A DNA stretch of 64,000 nt from an uncultured Pseudoxanthomonas sp. (GCA_946479745.1 CAMLGZ010000006.1:124001-188000), one strand, 5' to 3'. Shown: positions 37,323-50,177, counted from the stretch's first letter. The notes: generated by a model from the sequence alone, not told the origin. A program made the numbers and translations.

Positions 37323-38330
37323 TCAGGGTTCTTCGATCAGATAGCCCTTGGCTCGCAGCTTGGAGAGATAACCCTTGGAACTCAGCAGAGTTCCAATCGG
37401 CAAGGTGGAGAAGGTCACCTTATTGTTCGCCAGCGCCGCCTCGGCCTTGGCCAGCCACATCGCTTCCACACGTTGCGGCACACCGGCCATGCCGCTCTTC
37501 TGCGCCAGGCTGGTTTCCAGGAACGCATTCATGCAGCTGCGGTTCTGGTCCTCGTACGGAAGCATGCGTAGCGCCTGGATATCGCCGATGGACCATGCAT
37601 TGGCGCGCGCGGACATGATCGGCAGGTCCGACTCCAGACGCGTCAGCGTCTTGTCGAAGCAATCGATGTCGGCCAGCGACGATGCCGAGAATTCCTTGAT
37701 CACCTGTTTGGGGTTTTCGACCGTCACCTTGACCATCGCCGGCGTGCGCTTGATCTTGCCCGCCTTCGCCAGCTTGTCCACCACCGGGCCCACTACCCCG
37801 GACTGGGTCAAGCCGGACTTCTTGATCGCGGCCTGGTAAAGCTCCTGCGACGCGAACACCGGACGCCACTTCTCCACGCCCTCATTGCGGCCCAGATATT
37901 TCGCCTTGAGCAGGGACCACCTGGCATAGATCGGCGACGGAAGGACTTCGCGCAAGGTTCTGCCGTCGGGGTTCTTGCGGGCTTTCAGCAATGAGGGAAT
38001 CATCAAAATTCCCCTGAACATGCCCACGTCCGAATCGAAACTCGCGCTTGGCGCTTCGATCACTTCATCGGCCTGGGCCAGCACGGCCTCCACGTCGCGC
38101 GACAACCAGGTCATGCCCTTGGGCAGCGGCGTCAGCGTGCCCATGATCCACAGCACATGATCGCCCTTGCTGACCTTCCACATGCCCGGACCGGGCTGCA
38201 CGCCGGTCACGACGACCGCATCCATATCCCGGATTTCAGGATCGGCCGCCATTTGCGAATTCGTCAGCGGAACATCCTGTGCGAGCAGCGGCATGGACAC
38301 GAAAAGGAGGCACAGGAGCATCGAACGCAT
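37323..38330 (-). CDS. TraB/GumN-family protein
   Basis: 335 residues with a signal peptide (MRSMLLCLLFVSMPLLAQ), so periplasmic. GPGMWKVSKGDHVLWIMGTLTPLPKGMTW is the first family motif (the usual HxxGTxH is here IMGTLT). The rest covers the family helices up to FSTLPIGTLLSSKGYLSKLRAKGY, the conserved C-terminal motif. TraB/GumN proteins are putative Tiki-like metalloproteases; here the usual histidine of the catalytic motif is replaced (GTLTPL), so activity is doubtful. ATG at 38330 is chosen over a GTG at 38339. Confidence 0.85.
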   Translation of the reverse strand: MRSMLLCLLFVSMPLLAQDVPLTNSQMAADPEIRDMDAVVVTGVQPGPGMWKVSKGDHVLWIMGTLTPLPKGMTWLSRDVEAVLAQADEVIEAPSASFDSDVGMFRGILMIPSLLKARKNPDGRTLREVLPSPIYARWSLLKAKYLGRNEGVEKWRPVFASQELYQAAIKKSGLTQSGVVGPVVDKLAKAGKIKRTPAMVKVTVENPKQVIKEFSASSLADIDCFDKTLTRLESDLPIMSARANAWSIGDIQALRMLPYEDQNRSCMNAFLETSLAQKSGMAGVPQRVEAMWLAKAEAALANNKVTFSTLPIGTLLSSKGYLSKLRAKGYLIEEP

Positions 38331-38435
38331 TCGCAGCACTCACCATCGGGAAGATGGCGGCCAGACTAGCGAATGGTCGAATGCGCTCAAGTGCCGGAAG
38401 ACGGTCCGACACGAATCGGTTCAGTCAGAACCGCA

Positions 38436-38906
38436 CTACGAAGACAATCCGCCGGCGGCACGAAGCTCGCGTGCGAGTTCGCTCGACTCGTCCAGCATTT
38501 CCAGCCCGCTCCAGACGAAACCCGGCGACACCGAACAGTTGACCAGCGAATAATCGCCATGGGTACGGGCGCTCTGCCAGATGCCGGCGGGAACCACCTG
38601 CAGCAATTGCCCGCCGCGCGCCGACGTGTCCAGCTGCGCGCGGCTTAGCGCGCGAGCATCGGCGTCGTACATCAACAGCTCCACCGCATCGCCCTCCTGC
38701 CAGTCCCACACTTCCGCAGCATCGACGCGGTGCCAGCGGCTGCCGACGCCTTGGGTGAGCAGAAAATGGATGGAGGTGATGGCGGGCCGCAGCACGCCGT
38801 TCGCCAGCACCTGCTTGCTGGATTCGTAGACGCGCTTGTAGTAGCCGCCTTCAGGATGCGGCGACAAATCCAGTGAGCCGATCAGTTCGAGCGCGCGCGG
38901 ATGCAT
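38436..38906 (-). CDS. DUF985 cupin-family protein
   Basis: 156 residues. LSPHPEGGYYKRVYESSKQV, SIHFLLTQGVGSRWHRVDAAEVW and LLQVVPAGIWQSART-GDYSLVNCSVSPGFVWSGLE match the DUF985/RmlC-like cupin family, proposed sugar isomerases but without proven function. ATG at 38906 starts MHPRALELIGSLDL; an upstream in-frame extension overlaps the terminator of tRNA-Pro and is rejected. Confidence 0.9.
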   Translation of the reverse strand: MHPRALELIGSLDLSPHPEGGYYKRVYESSKQVLANGVLRPAITSIHFLLTQGVGSRWHRVDAAEVWDWQEGDAVELLMYDADARALSRAQLDTSARGGQLLQVVPAGIWQSARTHGDYSLVNCSVSPGFVWSGLEMLDESSELARELRAAGGLSS

Positions 38907-38922
38907 GAGGCGAAGTATCGCG

Positions 38923-38951
38923 CAATAAAAAACCCGCAATGGGATGCGGGT
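38923..38951 (-). terminator. Terminator of tRNA-Pro
   Basis: On the minus strand ACCCGCA, loop TCCCAT, TGCGGGT, then a T-rich run; located 22 bases after the tRNA 3' end. Confidence 0.85.
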
Positions 38952-38972
38952 CTTTCTTTCGTGCTTTCGCGT

Positions 38973-39049
38973 TGGTCGGGACGGCCGGATTTGAACCGAC
39001 GACCCTCTGCCCCCCAGGCAGATGCGCTACCAGGCTGCGCTACGCCCCG
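38973..39049 (-). tRNA. tRNA-Pro (GGG)
   Basis: 77-base cloverleaf on the minus strand. Acceptor CGGGGCG pairs with CGTCCCG (one G-T), D arm GCGC...GCGC, anticodon stem TCTGC/GCAGA with loop CTGGGGG giving GGG, T arm GGTTCAAATCC, encoded CCA. The sequence closely follows E. coli tRNA-Pro(GGG). Confidence 0.97.
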
Positions 39050-39109
39050 AACGGACGCGAAATCCCCGCCTTGGCGGCGGGGCGGCAATTATAGCCGGAT
39101 TTCGACATT

Positions 39110-39147
39110 CCTTCTCCCTCGGGGAGAAGGTGCCCGAAGAGAGAAGG
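39110..39147. repeat. Single CCTTCTCCC repeat unit
   Basis: CCTTCTCCCTCGGGGAGAAG then GTGCCCGAAGAGAGAAGG; one arm of the 8482 family without its inverted partner, just downstream of the merR-like stop. Confidence 0.75.
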
Positions 39148-39152
39148 GAAAA

Positions 39153-39509
39153 TCAGCGACGCAGCAACTGCAGGATCTCTTCCAACTCCATGCGCACCTG
39201 CTTGACGATCTGGTTGCTGAGCGCCGATTCCTGCTTGGCGCCTTCGCCCTCCAGGCGCAGGCGCGCGCCGCCGATGGTGTAGCCCTGCTCGTACAGCAGG
39301 CCGCGGATCTGGCGCACCATCAGCACATCGTGGCGCTGGTAGTAGCGGCGGTTGCCGCGGCGTTTGACCGGCTCCAGGCTGGGGAACTCGGTTTCCCAGT
39401 AGCGCAGGACATGGGGCTTCACGTCGCACAGTTCGCTTACTTCACCGATGGTGAAATAGCGCTTGGCGGGAATCGGCGGTAGCTCGCGGTTGCTGCCCGG
39501 ATCAAGCAT
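39153..39509 (-). CDS. MerR-family transcriptional regulator downstream of ihfA
   Basis: 118 residues. N-terminal MerR winged [23 protein letters not shown] then [20 protein letters not shown] and [31 protein letters not shown]. No cysteine cluster or effector domain follows; instead a short Glu/Leu C-terminal helix ([12 protein letters not shown]), so it may be a constitutive or partner-dependent regulator. Start overlaps the ihfA end by 8 bases; the ihfA-merR pair is a conserved arrangement in many proteobacteria. Confidence 0.94.
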   Translation of the reverse strand: MLDPGSNRELPPIPAKRYFTIGEVSELCDVKPHVLRYWETEFPSLEPVKRRGNRRYYQRHDVLMVRQIRGLLYEQGYTIGGARLRLEGEGAKQESALSNQIVKQVRMELEEILQLLRR

Positions 39510-39804
39510 GCTCGGCTCCGGCGTAGGCTTCCACGCGTTCCTTCAGCTTCTGGCCCGGACGGAAAGTAACAACGGTGCGTGCGGAAATCGGGATTTCCTC
39601 GCCGGTCTTGGGATTGCGGCCGGGGCGCTGGTTCTTGCGGCGCAGATCGAAGTTGCCGAAGCCGGAAAGCTTGACCTGGCGACCCTGCTCCAGCGCCTCG
39701 CGCAGTACGTCGAAGTACGCGTCGACGAATTCCTTCGCCTCGCGCTTGTTCAGTCCGACTTCGTCGAACAGGCGTTCGGACATCTCCGCTTTCGTCAGTG
39801 CCAT
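39502..39804 (-). CDS. ihfA: Integration host factor subunit alpha
   Basis: 100-residue DNA-bending protein; [20 protein letters not shown] opens the helical dimerisation region, [20 protein letters not shown] contains the beta arm with the intercalating proline, and [17 protein letters not shown] closes it. Location directly after pheT is the classical pheST-ihfA order. Acts with IhfB in nucleoid architecture and transcription. Confidence 0.97.
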   Translation of the reverse strand: MALTKAEMSERLFDEVGLNKREAKEFVDAYFDVLREALEQGRQVKLSGFGNFDLRRKNQRPGRNPKTGEEIPISARTVVTFRPGQKLKERVEAYAGAEHA

Positions 39805-39823
39805 GTATCGCTCCCCTTGCCCG

Positions 39824-42223
39824 TCATCCGCGAATCCTTGCGCCGTGATCGCGCTCTATAGCAGCGACCACCCCGGACACGACGCCTTCCACATCGCGGT
39901 CGGTCAGAGTGCGTGAGTTGTCCTGCAAAATCAAGCCCATAGCCAAGCTCTTTTGACCTGATTCGACCCCCGCGCCGACATAACGGTCGAATAGCAGCAG
40001 ATCCCGCAACAGCGGGCCCACCGAGGCGCGCACGGTGTCGGAAATGGCCTGCCACGGCACCTCGTCGGCGACGACGAACGCCAGATCCCGTCGGACGGAC
40101 GGGAAGCGCGAAAGTTCGGCCGCCTTGGGCAATGCGCGAAGGGTCAGGGGTGCCAGGTCCAATTCGAATCCGATCACCTCGCCATCCAGGTCCAGAGCCC
40201 GTTGCAGACGGGGATGCAGTTGGCCGATCCAGCCGATGCGGTGCCCATCGCGGAACAAATCGGCCGAGCGGCCCGGATGACCGAAGGGGATCTGCGACGG
40301 CCGGTATTCCAATGTCGCGCCGGAGGCGGCGGCCAGACTGTCGAGATCGCCCTTGAGGTCATGGAAATCGGCTTTGCGCGCCTTTTCGCCCCACTGTTCG
40401 GAACCTGCATCTCCATGGATGGCGCCAGCGATGCGCTGCGTCTCAATGGGCGCTGCGTCGGTATTCTCCAGGGACGTGGCAAACACGTTGCCCAGCTCGA
40501 ACAAACGTACGCGTCCGGCTTGCCTCGCGACGTTGCGCTGCAACGCCGAGACTAGTCCGGGCAGCAGGCGCGTGCGCATCACGCCGAGTTCGGCGCTGAG
40601 CGGATTGGCCAGGGGAACGGCGCGTTCGGTCGCGCTCCATTGCTCGAGCAGCGCCGCATCCACGAAGGCGTAGTTGACCGTCTCCAGATAATCGCGCGCG
40701 GCCAGATGGCGACGCACGCTGGAAGCTTCCAGCTGCGTTTCCGTCGGAGCGGCGATGCGGGTGGCACCGCCGGGCAGCGTGGTCGGTATGCGCTCGTAGC
40801 CGTGGATACGCGCCAGTTCCTCGATCAGGTCTTCTTCGATGGCGATGTCGAAGCGACGGCTGGGTGAAACGACTTCCCAGCCCGTGTCGGTGGCTTCGAC
40901 CCGCATGCCCAGCGCGCGCAGAATGCGCTCCACGTCGGCGTCTGCGATTTCGATTCCCAGTACCCGACCGATGCGGGCGCGACGCAGCGCGATGCTGGCC
41001 GGCCTGGGCAGATGTTCCGGCAATACGGCCTCCACCACCGGGCCGGGCGAACCACCGGCCAACTCCACCAATAGCCGCGTGGCCACTTCGATGGCCTGCC
41101 GGGGCAGCTCCGGATCCACGCCGCGCTCGAAACGGTGGCCCGCATCGGTATGCAGACCCAGCTTGCGTCCGCGGCCGATGATCGCGGAGGGAATCCAGTG
41201 CGCGGCTTCGAGGAATACGTTGCGCGTCGCATCGGTCACGCGCGTGTCGTAGCCGCCCATGATGCCGCCGAGCGCAACCGCGCGGACGCCCTTGCCGCCG
41301 CCCGTGCTGTCGGACACGACCAGGAAGTCGCCGTCGAGCGGCACTGTGCGTCCGTCGAGGAGTTTGGTTTCTTCGCCGCTGCGCGCATGCCGCACCACGA
41401 TGGGGCCCACCAGCGTGTCGCGATCGAATGCATGCATCGGTTGTCCGAGTTCCAGCATCACGTACTGGGTCACGTCCACCAGCAAACTGATCGGCCGCAC
41501 GCCGCTGCGCCGCAAACGCTCGGCCATCCATACTGGCGTGGCGACGGCGGCGTTCACCCCTTCGATCACGCGCCCGACGAAACGCGGCACTTTGTCGCCG
41601 GCGTCCAGCTCGACCGTGAGCGCGCTGTCGTTGAGTGCCGGCATCGGCGTAGCGTCGAACGCAACCACTTCGCTGCCGCAGGCCGCAGCCACGTCGAAGG
41701 CGATGCCACGCACGCTGAAACAATCGGCGCGGTTGGGAGTGAGCTTGATCTCGATGCTGGCGTCGGGAAGCGACAGGTATTCGGCGATGGGCGCGCCGAT
41801 CGGCGCGTCGTCGGGCAATTCCAGCAGCCCGGAGGCATCGGCATCGATGCCCAGCTCCTTTGCCGAGCACAGCATGCCGTTGGAATCCACGCCGCGCAGC
41901 TTGGCCGCCTTGATGGTGATCTCGCCGACGACCGTGCCTACCGTCGCCAGCGGCGCGACCAGACCGGGACGCGCGTTCGGCGCGCCGCAGACGATCTGCA
42001 GCAGCTCGCCCTGCCCCGCATCGACCTTGCAGACCTGCAGACGGTCGGCCTCGGGATGCTTGGCGCATTCGACAATGCGCGCAACCACCACGCCGGCCAG
42101 CGATTCGCCCAGCGCGACGACTTCCTCGACCTCCAAACCGATGGCGGTCAACGTCGCGGCGAGCTCTTCGCGGGAGGCCTGGACGGGAACGTGGCTGCGA
42201 AGCCAATTTTCAGAGAATTTCAT
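39824..42223 (-). CDS. pheT: Phenylalanine--tRNA ligase beta subunit
   Basis: 799 residues. N-terminal tRNA-binding OB domain ([20 protein letters not shown]), B3/B4 editing module ([18 protein letters not shown]), B5 domain, catalytic-like core, and C-terminal FDX-ACB anticodon domain ([38 protein letters not shown]). ATG at 42223 ([12 protein letters not shown]) is standard. Follows pheS with an inverted repeat between them. Confidence 0.97.
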   Translation of the reverse strand: MKFSENWLRSHVPVQASREELAATLTAIGLEVEEVVALGESLAGVVVARIVECAKHPEADRLQVCKVDAGQGELLQIVCGAPNARPGLVAPLATVGTVVGEITIKAAKLRGVDSNGMLCSAKELGIDADASGLLELPDDAPIGAPIAEYLSLPDASIEIKLTPNRADCFSVRGIAFDVAAACGSEVVAFDATPMPALNDSALTVELDAGDKVPRFVGRVIEGVNAAVATPVWMAERLRRSGVRPISLLVDVTQYVMLELGQPMHAFDRDTLVGPIVVRHARSGEETKLLDGRTVPLDGDFLVVSDSTGGGKGVRAVALGGIMGGYDTRVTDATRNVFLEAAHWIPSAIIGRGRKLGLHTDAGHRFERGVDPELPRQAIEVATRLLVELAGGSPGPVVEAVLPEHLPRPASIALRRARIGRVLGIEIADADVERILRALGMRVEATDTGWEVVSPSRRFDIAIEEDLIEELARIHGYERIPTTLPGGATRIAAPTETQLEASSVRRHLAARDYLETVNYAFVDAALLEQWSATERAVPLANPLSAELGVMRTRLLPGLVSALQRNVARQAGRVRLFELGNVFATSLENTDAAPIETQRIAGAIHGDAGSEQWGEKARKADFHDLKGDLDSLAAASGATLEYRPSQIPFGHPGRSADLFRDGHRIGWIGQLHPRLQRALDLDGEVIGFELDLAPLTLRALPKAAELSRFPSVRRDLAFVVADEVPWQAISDTVRASVGPLLRDLLLFDRYVGAGVESGQKSLAMGLILQDNSRTLTDRDVEGVVSGVVAAIERDHGARIRG

Positions 42224-42233
42224 GCTTTGATTC

Positions 42234-43432
<1,199 letters not shown>

Positions 43433-43465
43433 TTTTTAACAGCCGAATGGCTGGTCATGACGGCA

Positions 43466-43500
43466 TAAAAAACAATGGGGAAGGACTTGCGCCCTTCCCC
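43466..43500 (-). terminator. Terminator of the rpmI-rplT operon
   Basis: On the minus strand GGGGAAGG, loop GCGCAAGT, CCTTCCCC, then ATTGTTTTTT. It separates rplT from pheS. Confidence 0.88.
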
Positions 43501-43553
43501 ACGTGTTCGGCGATGGATTGCCAGTGTTGCTTTGTACGGTGGAGATCGCCGGC

Positions 43554-43913
43554 TTAAGCCGCGAGTGCGCTCTTGGCTTTTTCGGCCAAGGCCGCAAAAC
43601 CCACCGAATCGTGCACGGCGATATCCGCCAGCACCTTGCGGTCCAGGGTGATGCCGGCCTTCAGCATGCCGTTCATGAAACGGCTGTAGCTCAAGCCGTT
43701 GATGCGGGCAGCCGCATTGATGCGGGTGATCCAGAGCGAACGGAAATTGCGCTTCTTCTGCTTGCGGCCGATATACGCGTACTGACCGGCCTTGATGACG
43801 GCCTGGTTGGCGACGCGGAAGACCTTGCGGCGGGCGTTGTAGTAGCCCTTGGCGAGCTTCAGGATTTTTTTGTGACGGCGGCGCGCCGTTACACCACGTT
43901 TTACTCGTGCCAT
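43554..43913 (-). CDS. rplT: 50S ribosomal protein L20
   Basis: 119 residues: [20 protein letters not shown] then [20 protein letters not shown] and [20 protein letters not shown], an unambiguous bL20. Binds 23S rRNA early in 50S assembly and, in E. coli, represses its own operon. Ten bases after rpmI; followed by a terminator. Confidence 0.98.
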   Translation of the reverse strand: MARVKRGVTARRRHKKILKLAKGYYNARRKVFRVANQAVIKAGQYAYIGRKQKKRNFRSLWITRINAAARINGLSYSRFMNGMLKAGITLDRKVLADIAVHDSVGFAALAEKAKSALAA

Positions 43914-43923
43914 TGTTCAGTCC

Positions 43924-44121
43924 TCAGAGATACGGAAGCATACGATCCAGACGCTTGGAGTCTTCGGCGCGAATGATGTTCGTCGCACGAAGGCCGCGCT
44001 TACGCTTGGTCGACTTCTTGGTGAGGATGTGGCTCTTGTTGGCGTGGCCAGCCTTGTATTTGCCGGAAGCGGTCTTCCGGAAACGCTTGGCCGCCGCCCG
44101 ATGGGTCTTGATCTTGGGCAT
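43924..44121 (-). CDS. rpmI: 50S ribosomal protein L35
   Basis: 65 residues, [20 protein letters not shown] then [20 protein letters not shown]: bL35. Third in the infC-rpmI-rplT order. The 263 bases between infC and rpmI hold a CCCATCGGGAGAAGG repeat remnant near 44350 and a small GCTTC/GAAGC hairpin. Confidence 0.98.
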   Translation of the reverse strand: MPKIKTHRAAAKRFRKTASGKYKAGHANKSHILTKKSTKRKRGLRATNIIRAEDSKRLDRMLPYL

Positions 44122-44384
44122 TGCGATGATCCTTGTTGGTTTCTGTAACTGACCCGGGCGGCGGCCTTAATGCTTCGTCATGAAGCGGCCACGCTTTCCA
44201 TCCATGCCCAATGTCGGCTTGTAAGTCGTTGAATCTATTATGAAATAAACGACAGGTCCTGTGGCTGCCCCATACTGCAGGCGGCCGCCCGATGTACCGG
44301 GCCGCGTATTATGCCCGGAGAGGGAATTCCTTGCAAATCAGGGTTTTGCTTCCTCCTCCCCCCATCGGGAGAAGGGAACTGCGG

Positions 44385-44909
44385 TTATTTCTTCTTCGGC
44401 GCGATCATCATGACCATCTGGCGGCCTTCCAGGCGCGGGCGCGATTCGATCACGATATCGTCGCCCAACTCGGTTTCGATACGCGTGGCCATTTCGCGGC
44501 CCAGTTCCTGATGGCTCATTTCGCGGCCACGGAAGCGGATGTTGATCTTGACCTTGTCGCCTTCTTCCAGGAAGCGGCGGATATTGCGCATCTTGATCTG
44601 GTAGTCGCCTTCGTCGGTGACCGGCCGGAACTTGAGTTCCTTGATCTCGACCTGCTTCTGCTTCTTCTTGGCAGCGTTGGCCTTCTTCTGGGCTTCGAAC
44701 TTGAACTTGCCGAAGTCCATGATGCGGCAGACGGGCGGATCGGCCTGGGGCTGGATTTCCACCAGGTCCATGCCGGACTCCTCGGCCAGCGCCAGCGCGG
44801 CATCGCGCGACAGCACGCCCACCATTTCGCCATCTGCACCGATCACACGCACGTTGGGTACGCGGATCTCGCTGTTCTTGCGGTTTTGCTTGTTATCGGG
44901 GGTACTGAT
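44385..44909 (-). CDS. infC: Translation initiation factor IF-3, AUC start codon
   Basis: 174 residues if initiated at the ATC at 44909, giving (M)STPDNKQNRKNSEIRVPNVR, the expected IF-3 N-terminus; no ATG or GTG lies at that point. GGGAG ends nine bases before it, and an in-frame ATT three codons earlier is too close to that site. Domain motifs DLVEIQPQADPPVCRIMDFG, FKFEAQKKANAAKKKQKQVE and NIRFRGREMSHQELG are clear. A rare AUU/AUC start makes infC sensitive to IF-3 itself, the known autoregulation in E. coli. Follows thrS by 58 bases. Confidence 0.96.
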   Translation of the reverse strand: MSTPDNKQNRKNSEIRVPNVRVIGADGEMVGVLSRDAALALAEESGMDLVEIQPQADPPVCRIMDFGKFKFEAQKKANAAKKKQKQVEIKELKFRPVTDEGDYQIKMRNIRRFLEEGDKVKINIRFRGREMSHQELGREMATRIETELGDDIVIESRPRLEGRQMVMMIAPKKK

Positions 44910-44939
44910 TGTTGCAATCTCCCAAGGGATACATCCATA

Positions 44940-44959
44940 CCGGCCCCACAGGGGGCCGG
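44940..44959 (-). promoter_or_regulatory. Hairpin between thrS and infC
   Basis: Perfect 8-bp stem CCGGCCCC/GGGGCCGG with loop ACAG on the plus strand, located 30 bases before the infC start. Without a T-tract it is not a terminator; it may stabilise the infC mRNA or affect its initiation. Confidence 0.45.
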
Positions 44960-44967
44960 GACATTTA

Positions 44968-46869
44968 TTACGCGGCTTGCTCGGCGCGCAGGCGCTCGAC
45001 GAAAGCGGCGATGCTCATTGTGCCTAAATCTTCACCCGAGCGTGTGCGCACAGCGATGGCCCCATTCTCCTTCTCGCGGTCCCCGACCACCAGCAGGTAA
45101 GGCACCCGCTGCAGCGTGTGCTCGCGGATCTTATAGCCGATCTTCTCGTTGCGCAAATCCGAAGCAACCCGGAAGCCTTGATTTGCAAGGGTTTTTTGGA
45201 CTTCGGCCACATAATCGGCCTGGGCGTCGGTGATGTTCATGACCACGGCCTGGCGGGGGGCCAGCCAGGCCGGGAAGGCCCCGGCGTGGTGCTCGATCAG
45301 GATGCCGATGAACCGCTCCATCGAGCCGACGATGGCCCGGTGCAGCATCACAGGGTGCTGGCGCGCGGAATTCTCGTCGATATAACCGGCGCCCAGCCGC
45401 TCGGGCATCATGAAATCGACCTGCATGGTGCCCAGCTGCCAGGTGCGGCCGATGGCGTCCTTGAGGTGGTATTCGATCTTGGGGCCATAGAAAGCGCCCT
45501 CGCCCGGCAGCTCCTGCCACTCCACCCCGCACACGGCCAGGGCCGAGCGCAGCGCGCCTTCGGCCTTGTCCCAGGTGGCGTCGTCGCCTAAACGCGATTC
45601 CGGGCGCAGGGCGATCTTGATTTGAATCTCTTCAAAACCGAAGGCCTTGTAGACGGCCAGCGCCTGCTGGTGGAAGGCGGTGACTTCGGCCTCGATCTGG
45701 TTTTCGGTGCAGAAGATGTGCCCATCGTCCTGGGTGAAACCGCGCACGCGCAGGATGCCGTGCAGCGCGCCGGAAGGCTCGTTGCGATGGCAGGCACCGA
45801 ATTCGCCGTAGCGTATCGGCAGGTCGCGGTAGCTGTGCAGGCCTTGGTTGAACACCTGCACGTGGCCCGGGCAGTTCATCGGCTTCAACGCATAGGTGCG
45901 CTTCTCCGACTCGGTGAAGAACATGTTTTCCTTGTAGTTGTCCCAGTGGCCGGATTTCTGCCACAGCGACACGTCCAGGATCTGCGGGCAGCGCACTTCC
46001 TGATAGCCGGAATCGCGATAGACCTTGCGCATGTACTGCTCGACCACCTGCCAGATGGCCCAGCCGCGCGGATGCCAGAACACCAGGCCCGGCGCTTCTT
46101 CCTGCAGGTGGAAAAGCTCCTGCTGCTTGCCGATCTTGCGGTGGTCGCGCTTGTCGGCTTCCTCGATACGCAGGATATAGGCGTCCAGCTGCTTCTTGTC
46201 GGCCCAGGCGGTGCCGTAGATGCGCTGCAGTTGCTCGTTCTTGGCGTCGCCGCGCCAGTACGCGCCGGAAATGCGGGTGAGCTTGAACGACTTCAGGAAG
46301 CGCGTATTGGGTACGTGCGGGCCGCGGCACATGTCCACGTATTCCTGGTGGTAGTACAGGCCCATCGCGGTTTCGTCGGGCATGTCCTCGATCAGGCGGA
46401 GTTTGTATTCCTCGCCGCGCGCCTTGAACACTTCGATCACTTCCGCGCGCGGCGTGACTTTCTTGACGACGTCGTAGTCCTGTTCGATCAGTTCGCGCAT
46501 GCGCTGTTCGATCGCGGCCAGGTCTTCCGGCGTGAACGGACGCTCGTTCCAGATGTCGTAGTAGAAGCCTTCGGCGATGACCGGGCCGATCACCATCTTG
46601 GCTTCCGGGAACAGCTGCTTCACCGCGTGACCGACCAGGTGTGCGCTGGAGTGGCGGATGATCTCCAGCCCTTCCTCGTCCTTGGGCGTGATGATGCGCA
46701 GGGAGGCGTCGTGATCGATGCGGTCGCTGGCGTCCACCAGCTTGCCGTCCACCACGCCGGCCACGGTGGCCTTGGCCAGGCCGGCGCCGATGGATTGCGC
46801 CACTTCCATGACGCTGACGGGGTTTTCGAATTCGCGGCGGCTGCCGTCGGGAAGCGTGATCGTGATCAT
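44968..46869 (-). CDS. thrS: Threonine--tRNA ligase
   Basis: 633 residues: N-terminal TGS domain ([20 protein letters not shown]), editing domain ([20 protein letters not shown]), class-II core with zinc ligands in [43 protein letters not shown] and [20 protein letters not shown], and the C-terminal anticodon-binding domain. ATG at 46869. A terminator-like hairpin ends 20 bases upstream and is preceded by a short Thr-containing frame, suggesting attenuation. Confidence 0.97.
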   Translation of the reverse strand: MITITLPDGSRREFENPVSVMEVAQSIGAGLAKATVAGVVDGKLVDASDRIDHDASLRIITPKDEEGLEIIRHSSAHLVGHAVKQLFPEAKMVIGPVIAEGFYYDIWNERPFTPEDLAAIEQRMRELIEQDYDVVKKVTPRAEVIEVFKARGEEYKLRLIEDMPDETAMGLYYHQEYVDMCRGPHVPNTRFLKSFKLTRISGAYWRGDAKNEQLQRIYGTAWADKKQLDAYILRIEEADKRDHRKIGKQQELFHLQEEAPGLVFWHPRGWAIWQVVEQYMRKVYRDSGYQEVRCPQILDVSLWQKSGHWDNYKENMFFTESEKRTYALKPMNCPGHVQVFNQGLHSYRDLPIRYGEFGACHRNEPSGALHGILRVRGFTQDDGHIFCTENQIEAEVTAFHQQALAVYKAFGFEEIQIKIALRPESRLGDDATWDKAEGALRSALAVCGVEWQELPGEGAFYGPKIEYHLKDAIGRTWQLGTMQVDFMMPERLGAGYIDENSARQHPVMLHRAIVGSMERFIGILIEHHAGAFPAWLAPRQAVVMNITDAQADYVAEVQKTLANQGFRVASDLRNEKIGYKIREHTLQRVPYLLVVGDREKENGAIAVRTRSGEDLGTMSIAAFVERLRAEQAA

Positions 46870-46888
46870 TCAGTCGTTACCAGATACG

Positions 46889-46909
46889 AAAAAAGGCGCT
46901 GCGCGCCTT
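46889..46909 (-). terminator. Intrinsic terminator / candidate attenuator before thrS
   Basis: Minus strand: AAGGCGC, loop GCA, GCGCCTT running into six T, 20 bases before the thrS ATG. It could simply end the tRNA-Val transcript. Its position, and an upstream CGCCTCTTC (46930-46922) able to pair with GAAGGCG (46910-46904) in competition with the terminator stem, fit an attenuator. Confidence 0.7.
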
Positions 46910-46941
46910 CGATACACCAACGGAAGAGGCGGGCAAGGAAG

Positions 46942-46968
46942 TCAGCAGGGGAAGTTGGTAGTGCTCAT
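46942..46968 (-). CDS. Candidate thrS leader peptide MSTTNFPC
   Basis: Nine-codon frame ATG AGC ACT ACC AAC TTC CCC TGC TGA with tandem Thr codons. It ends 11 bases before the proposed antiterminator arm and 32 before the terminator stem, a spacing like known leader-peptide attenuators. The upstream Shine-Dalgarno is weak (CGAGCG), the main reservation. Purely inferred; too short to judge by coding statistics. Confidence 0.4.
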   Translation of the reverse strand: MSTTNFPC

Positions 46969-47038
46969 GTCGCACGCTCGACGGCCGGTCGCCGCCACCT
47001 CTGGATTGTTGCCGTTGCCGAAGCCACGCTTTGGAGCG

Positions 47039-47113
47039 TGGTGGGCGGTACAGGGTTCGAACCTGTGACCCCTACCATGTCAAGGTAGTGCTCTACCGCT
47101 GAGCTAACCGCCC
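47039..47113 (-). tRNA. tRNA-Val (GAC)
   Basis: 75-base cloverleaf on the minus strand: acceptor GGGCGGT with ACCGCCC, D arm GCTC...GAGC, anticodon stem CTACC/GGTAG with loop TTGACAT giving GAC, T arm GGTTCGAACC, encoded CCA. Upstream of thrS. Confidence 0.98.
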
Positions 47114-47230
47114 GGTATGCCCCGAAGGGATGCTTTCAGGGGCGCGCATCATAACATCCGGGAAAGGGTTGCGGAATCGGCCGGTGGGTCAGGTTTCCGT
47201 GCGTCGGGGACGTAGCCCCAACCTACCGGG

Positions 47231-49264
<2,034 letters not shown>

Positions 49265-49421
49265 GGCTGGGATTCTGCGGCGATTGACCAGTATAGCGGC
49301 GACCGGGATTACGGCCGCGTCAGGGAATTCCTTACAGACGCTCGCGCGCCTGGCCGATGTCCGCGCCTCGGCTGGAAGAGGAATCTGGCCATGCCCGGAT
49401 AGGGCCCCAAAGGAGAAAGCC

Positions 49422-50003
49422 ATGCATCGGATGCCCACCACCTCCCCCACCGAACCCGCTGCGGTTTCCAACCGTCGCTTCCGCGGCCCAAATGGCTTCA
49501 GCCTGCTTGAGGCGCTTGTAGTCATGGCCATTTCGGCCATCGGGCTGGCGATAGGTGTGCCTTCCTATCGCGGCATGATGGAAAATCAACGGACGAGTTC
49601 GACCATGCACTTGCTGACCGCCTACATGGCCTCGGCACGCGGCACGGCCATCAGTTACCGCATCCCGACGGTGGTCTGTCCCTCCAATCGGGCCGGCGGC
49701 TGCCGGACGGACGGCGATTGGAGCCAGGGTTGGCTGATGTTCTTCGATGCCGATGGCAACAGGCAGCCCGATGCGCGGGAAGATATTCTTCGGGACGAAA
49801 ATGCTCCCCTCCACCCCTCCATGCGCCTGGTTTCCTCGTCCGGCCGTCCCCAGTTGCGCTACCTGCCCGACGGCCGCAGCGCCGGCAGCAATCTCAGTGT
49901 GCGTCTTTGCCGGGATGGCATCCTGCTGGGACAGGTCGTCGTCAACAACGTGGGCAGGGTCCGTAGCGAAATGGCTTCGGGGTCGAAACCGTGCATGCCC
50001 TGA
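49422..50003 (+). CDS. Type IV pilin-like pseudopilin (FimT/GspH family)
   Basis: 193 residues. A 35-residue leader precedes the prepilin peptidase site [20 protein letters not shown] with Glu at +5; a hydrophobic helix follows, then a GspH-like globular domain ([38 protein letters not shown]). AAGGAGA 5-6 bases before ATG 49422 decides the start. The leader is longer than usual for FimT. No other pilus genes are nearby, so it is an orphan minor pilin, probably assembled by a type IV pilus or type II secretion system encoded elsewhere. Confidence 0.9.
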   Translation: MHRMPTTSPTEPAAVSNRRFRGPNGFSLLEALVVMAISAIGLAIGVPSYRGMMENQRTSSTMHLLTAYMASARGTAISYRIPTVVCPSNRAGGCRTDGDWSQGWLMFFDADGNRQPDAREDILRDENAPLHPSMRLVSSSGRPQLRYLPDGRSAGSNLSVRLCRDGILLGQVVVNNVGRVRSEMASGSKPCMP

Positions 50004-50100
50004 AACAGGGCGCATGCGCGGCTTCCCAGTCAGGTAAATCGGCCATCGGCCGCGACTCAGCCTTGCCTGACCGATTCCTCCCCCCTACAATGACCGCCCC

Positions 50101-50177
50101 GCCCGAATAGCTCAGCCGGTTAGAGCACTTGACTGTTAATCAGGGGGTCGTTGGTTCGAGTCCAACTTCGGGCGCCA
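50101..50177 (+). tRNA. tRNA-Asn (GTT)
   Basis: 77-base cloverleaf: acceptor GCCCGAA/TTCGGGC, D arm GCTC...GAGC, anticodon stem CTTGA/TCAGG with loop CTGTTAA giving GTT, T arm GGTTCGAGTCC, discriminator G and encoded CCA. Confidence 0.98.

Noticed and set aside
38973..39049. tRNA-Pro as a prophage/integrative-element attachment site
   Set aside because: No integrase, no duplicated tRNA 3' end, and only housekeeping genes on both sides; the same holds for the other three tRNAs.
44852..44852. GTG at 44852 as the infC start
   Set aside because: It would remove 19 conserved N-terminal residues of IF-3; the ATC at 44909 has a ribosome-binding site and the right sequence after it.
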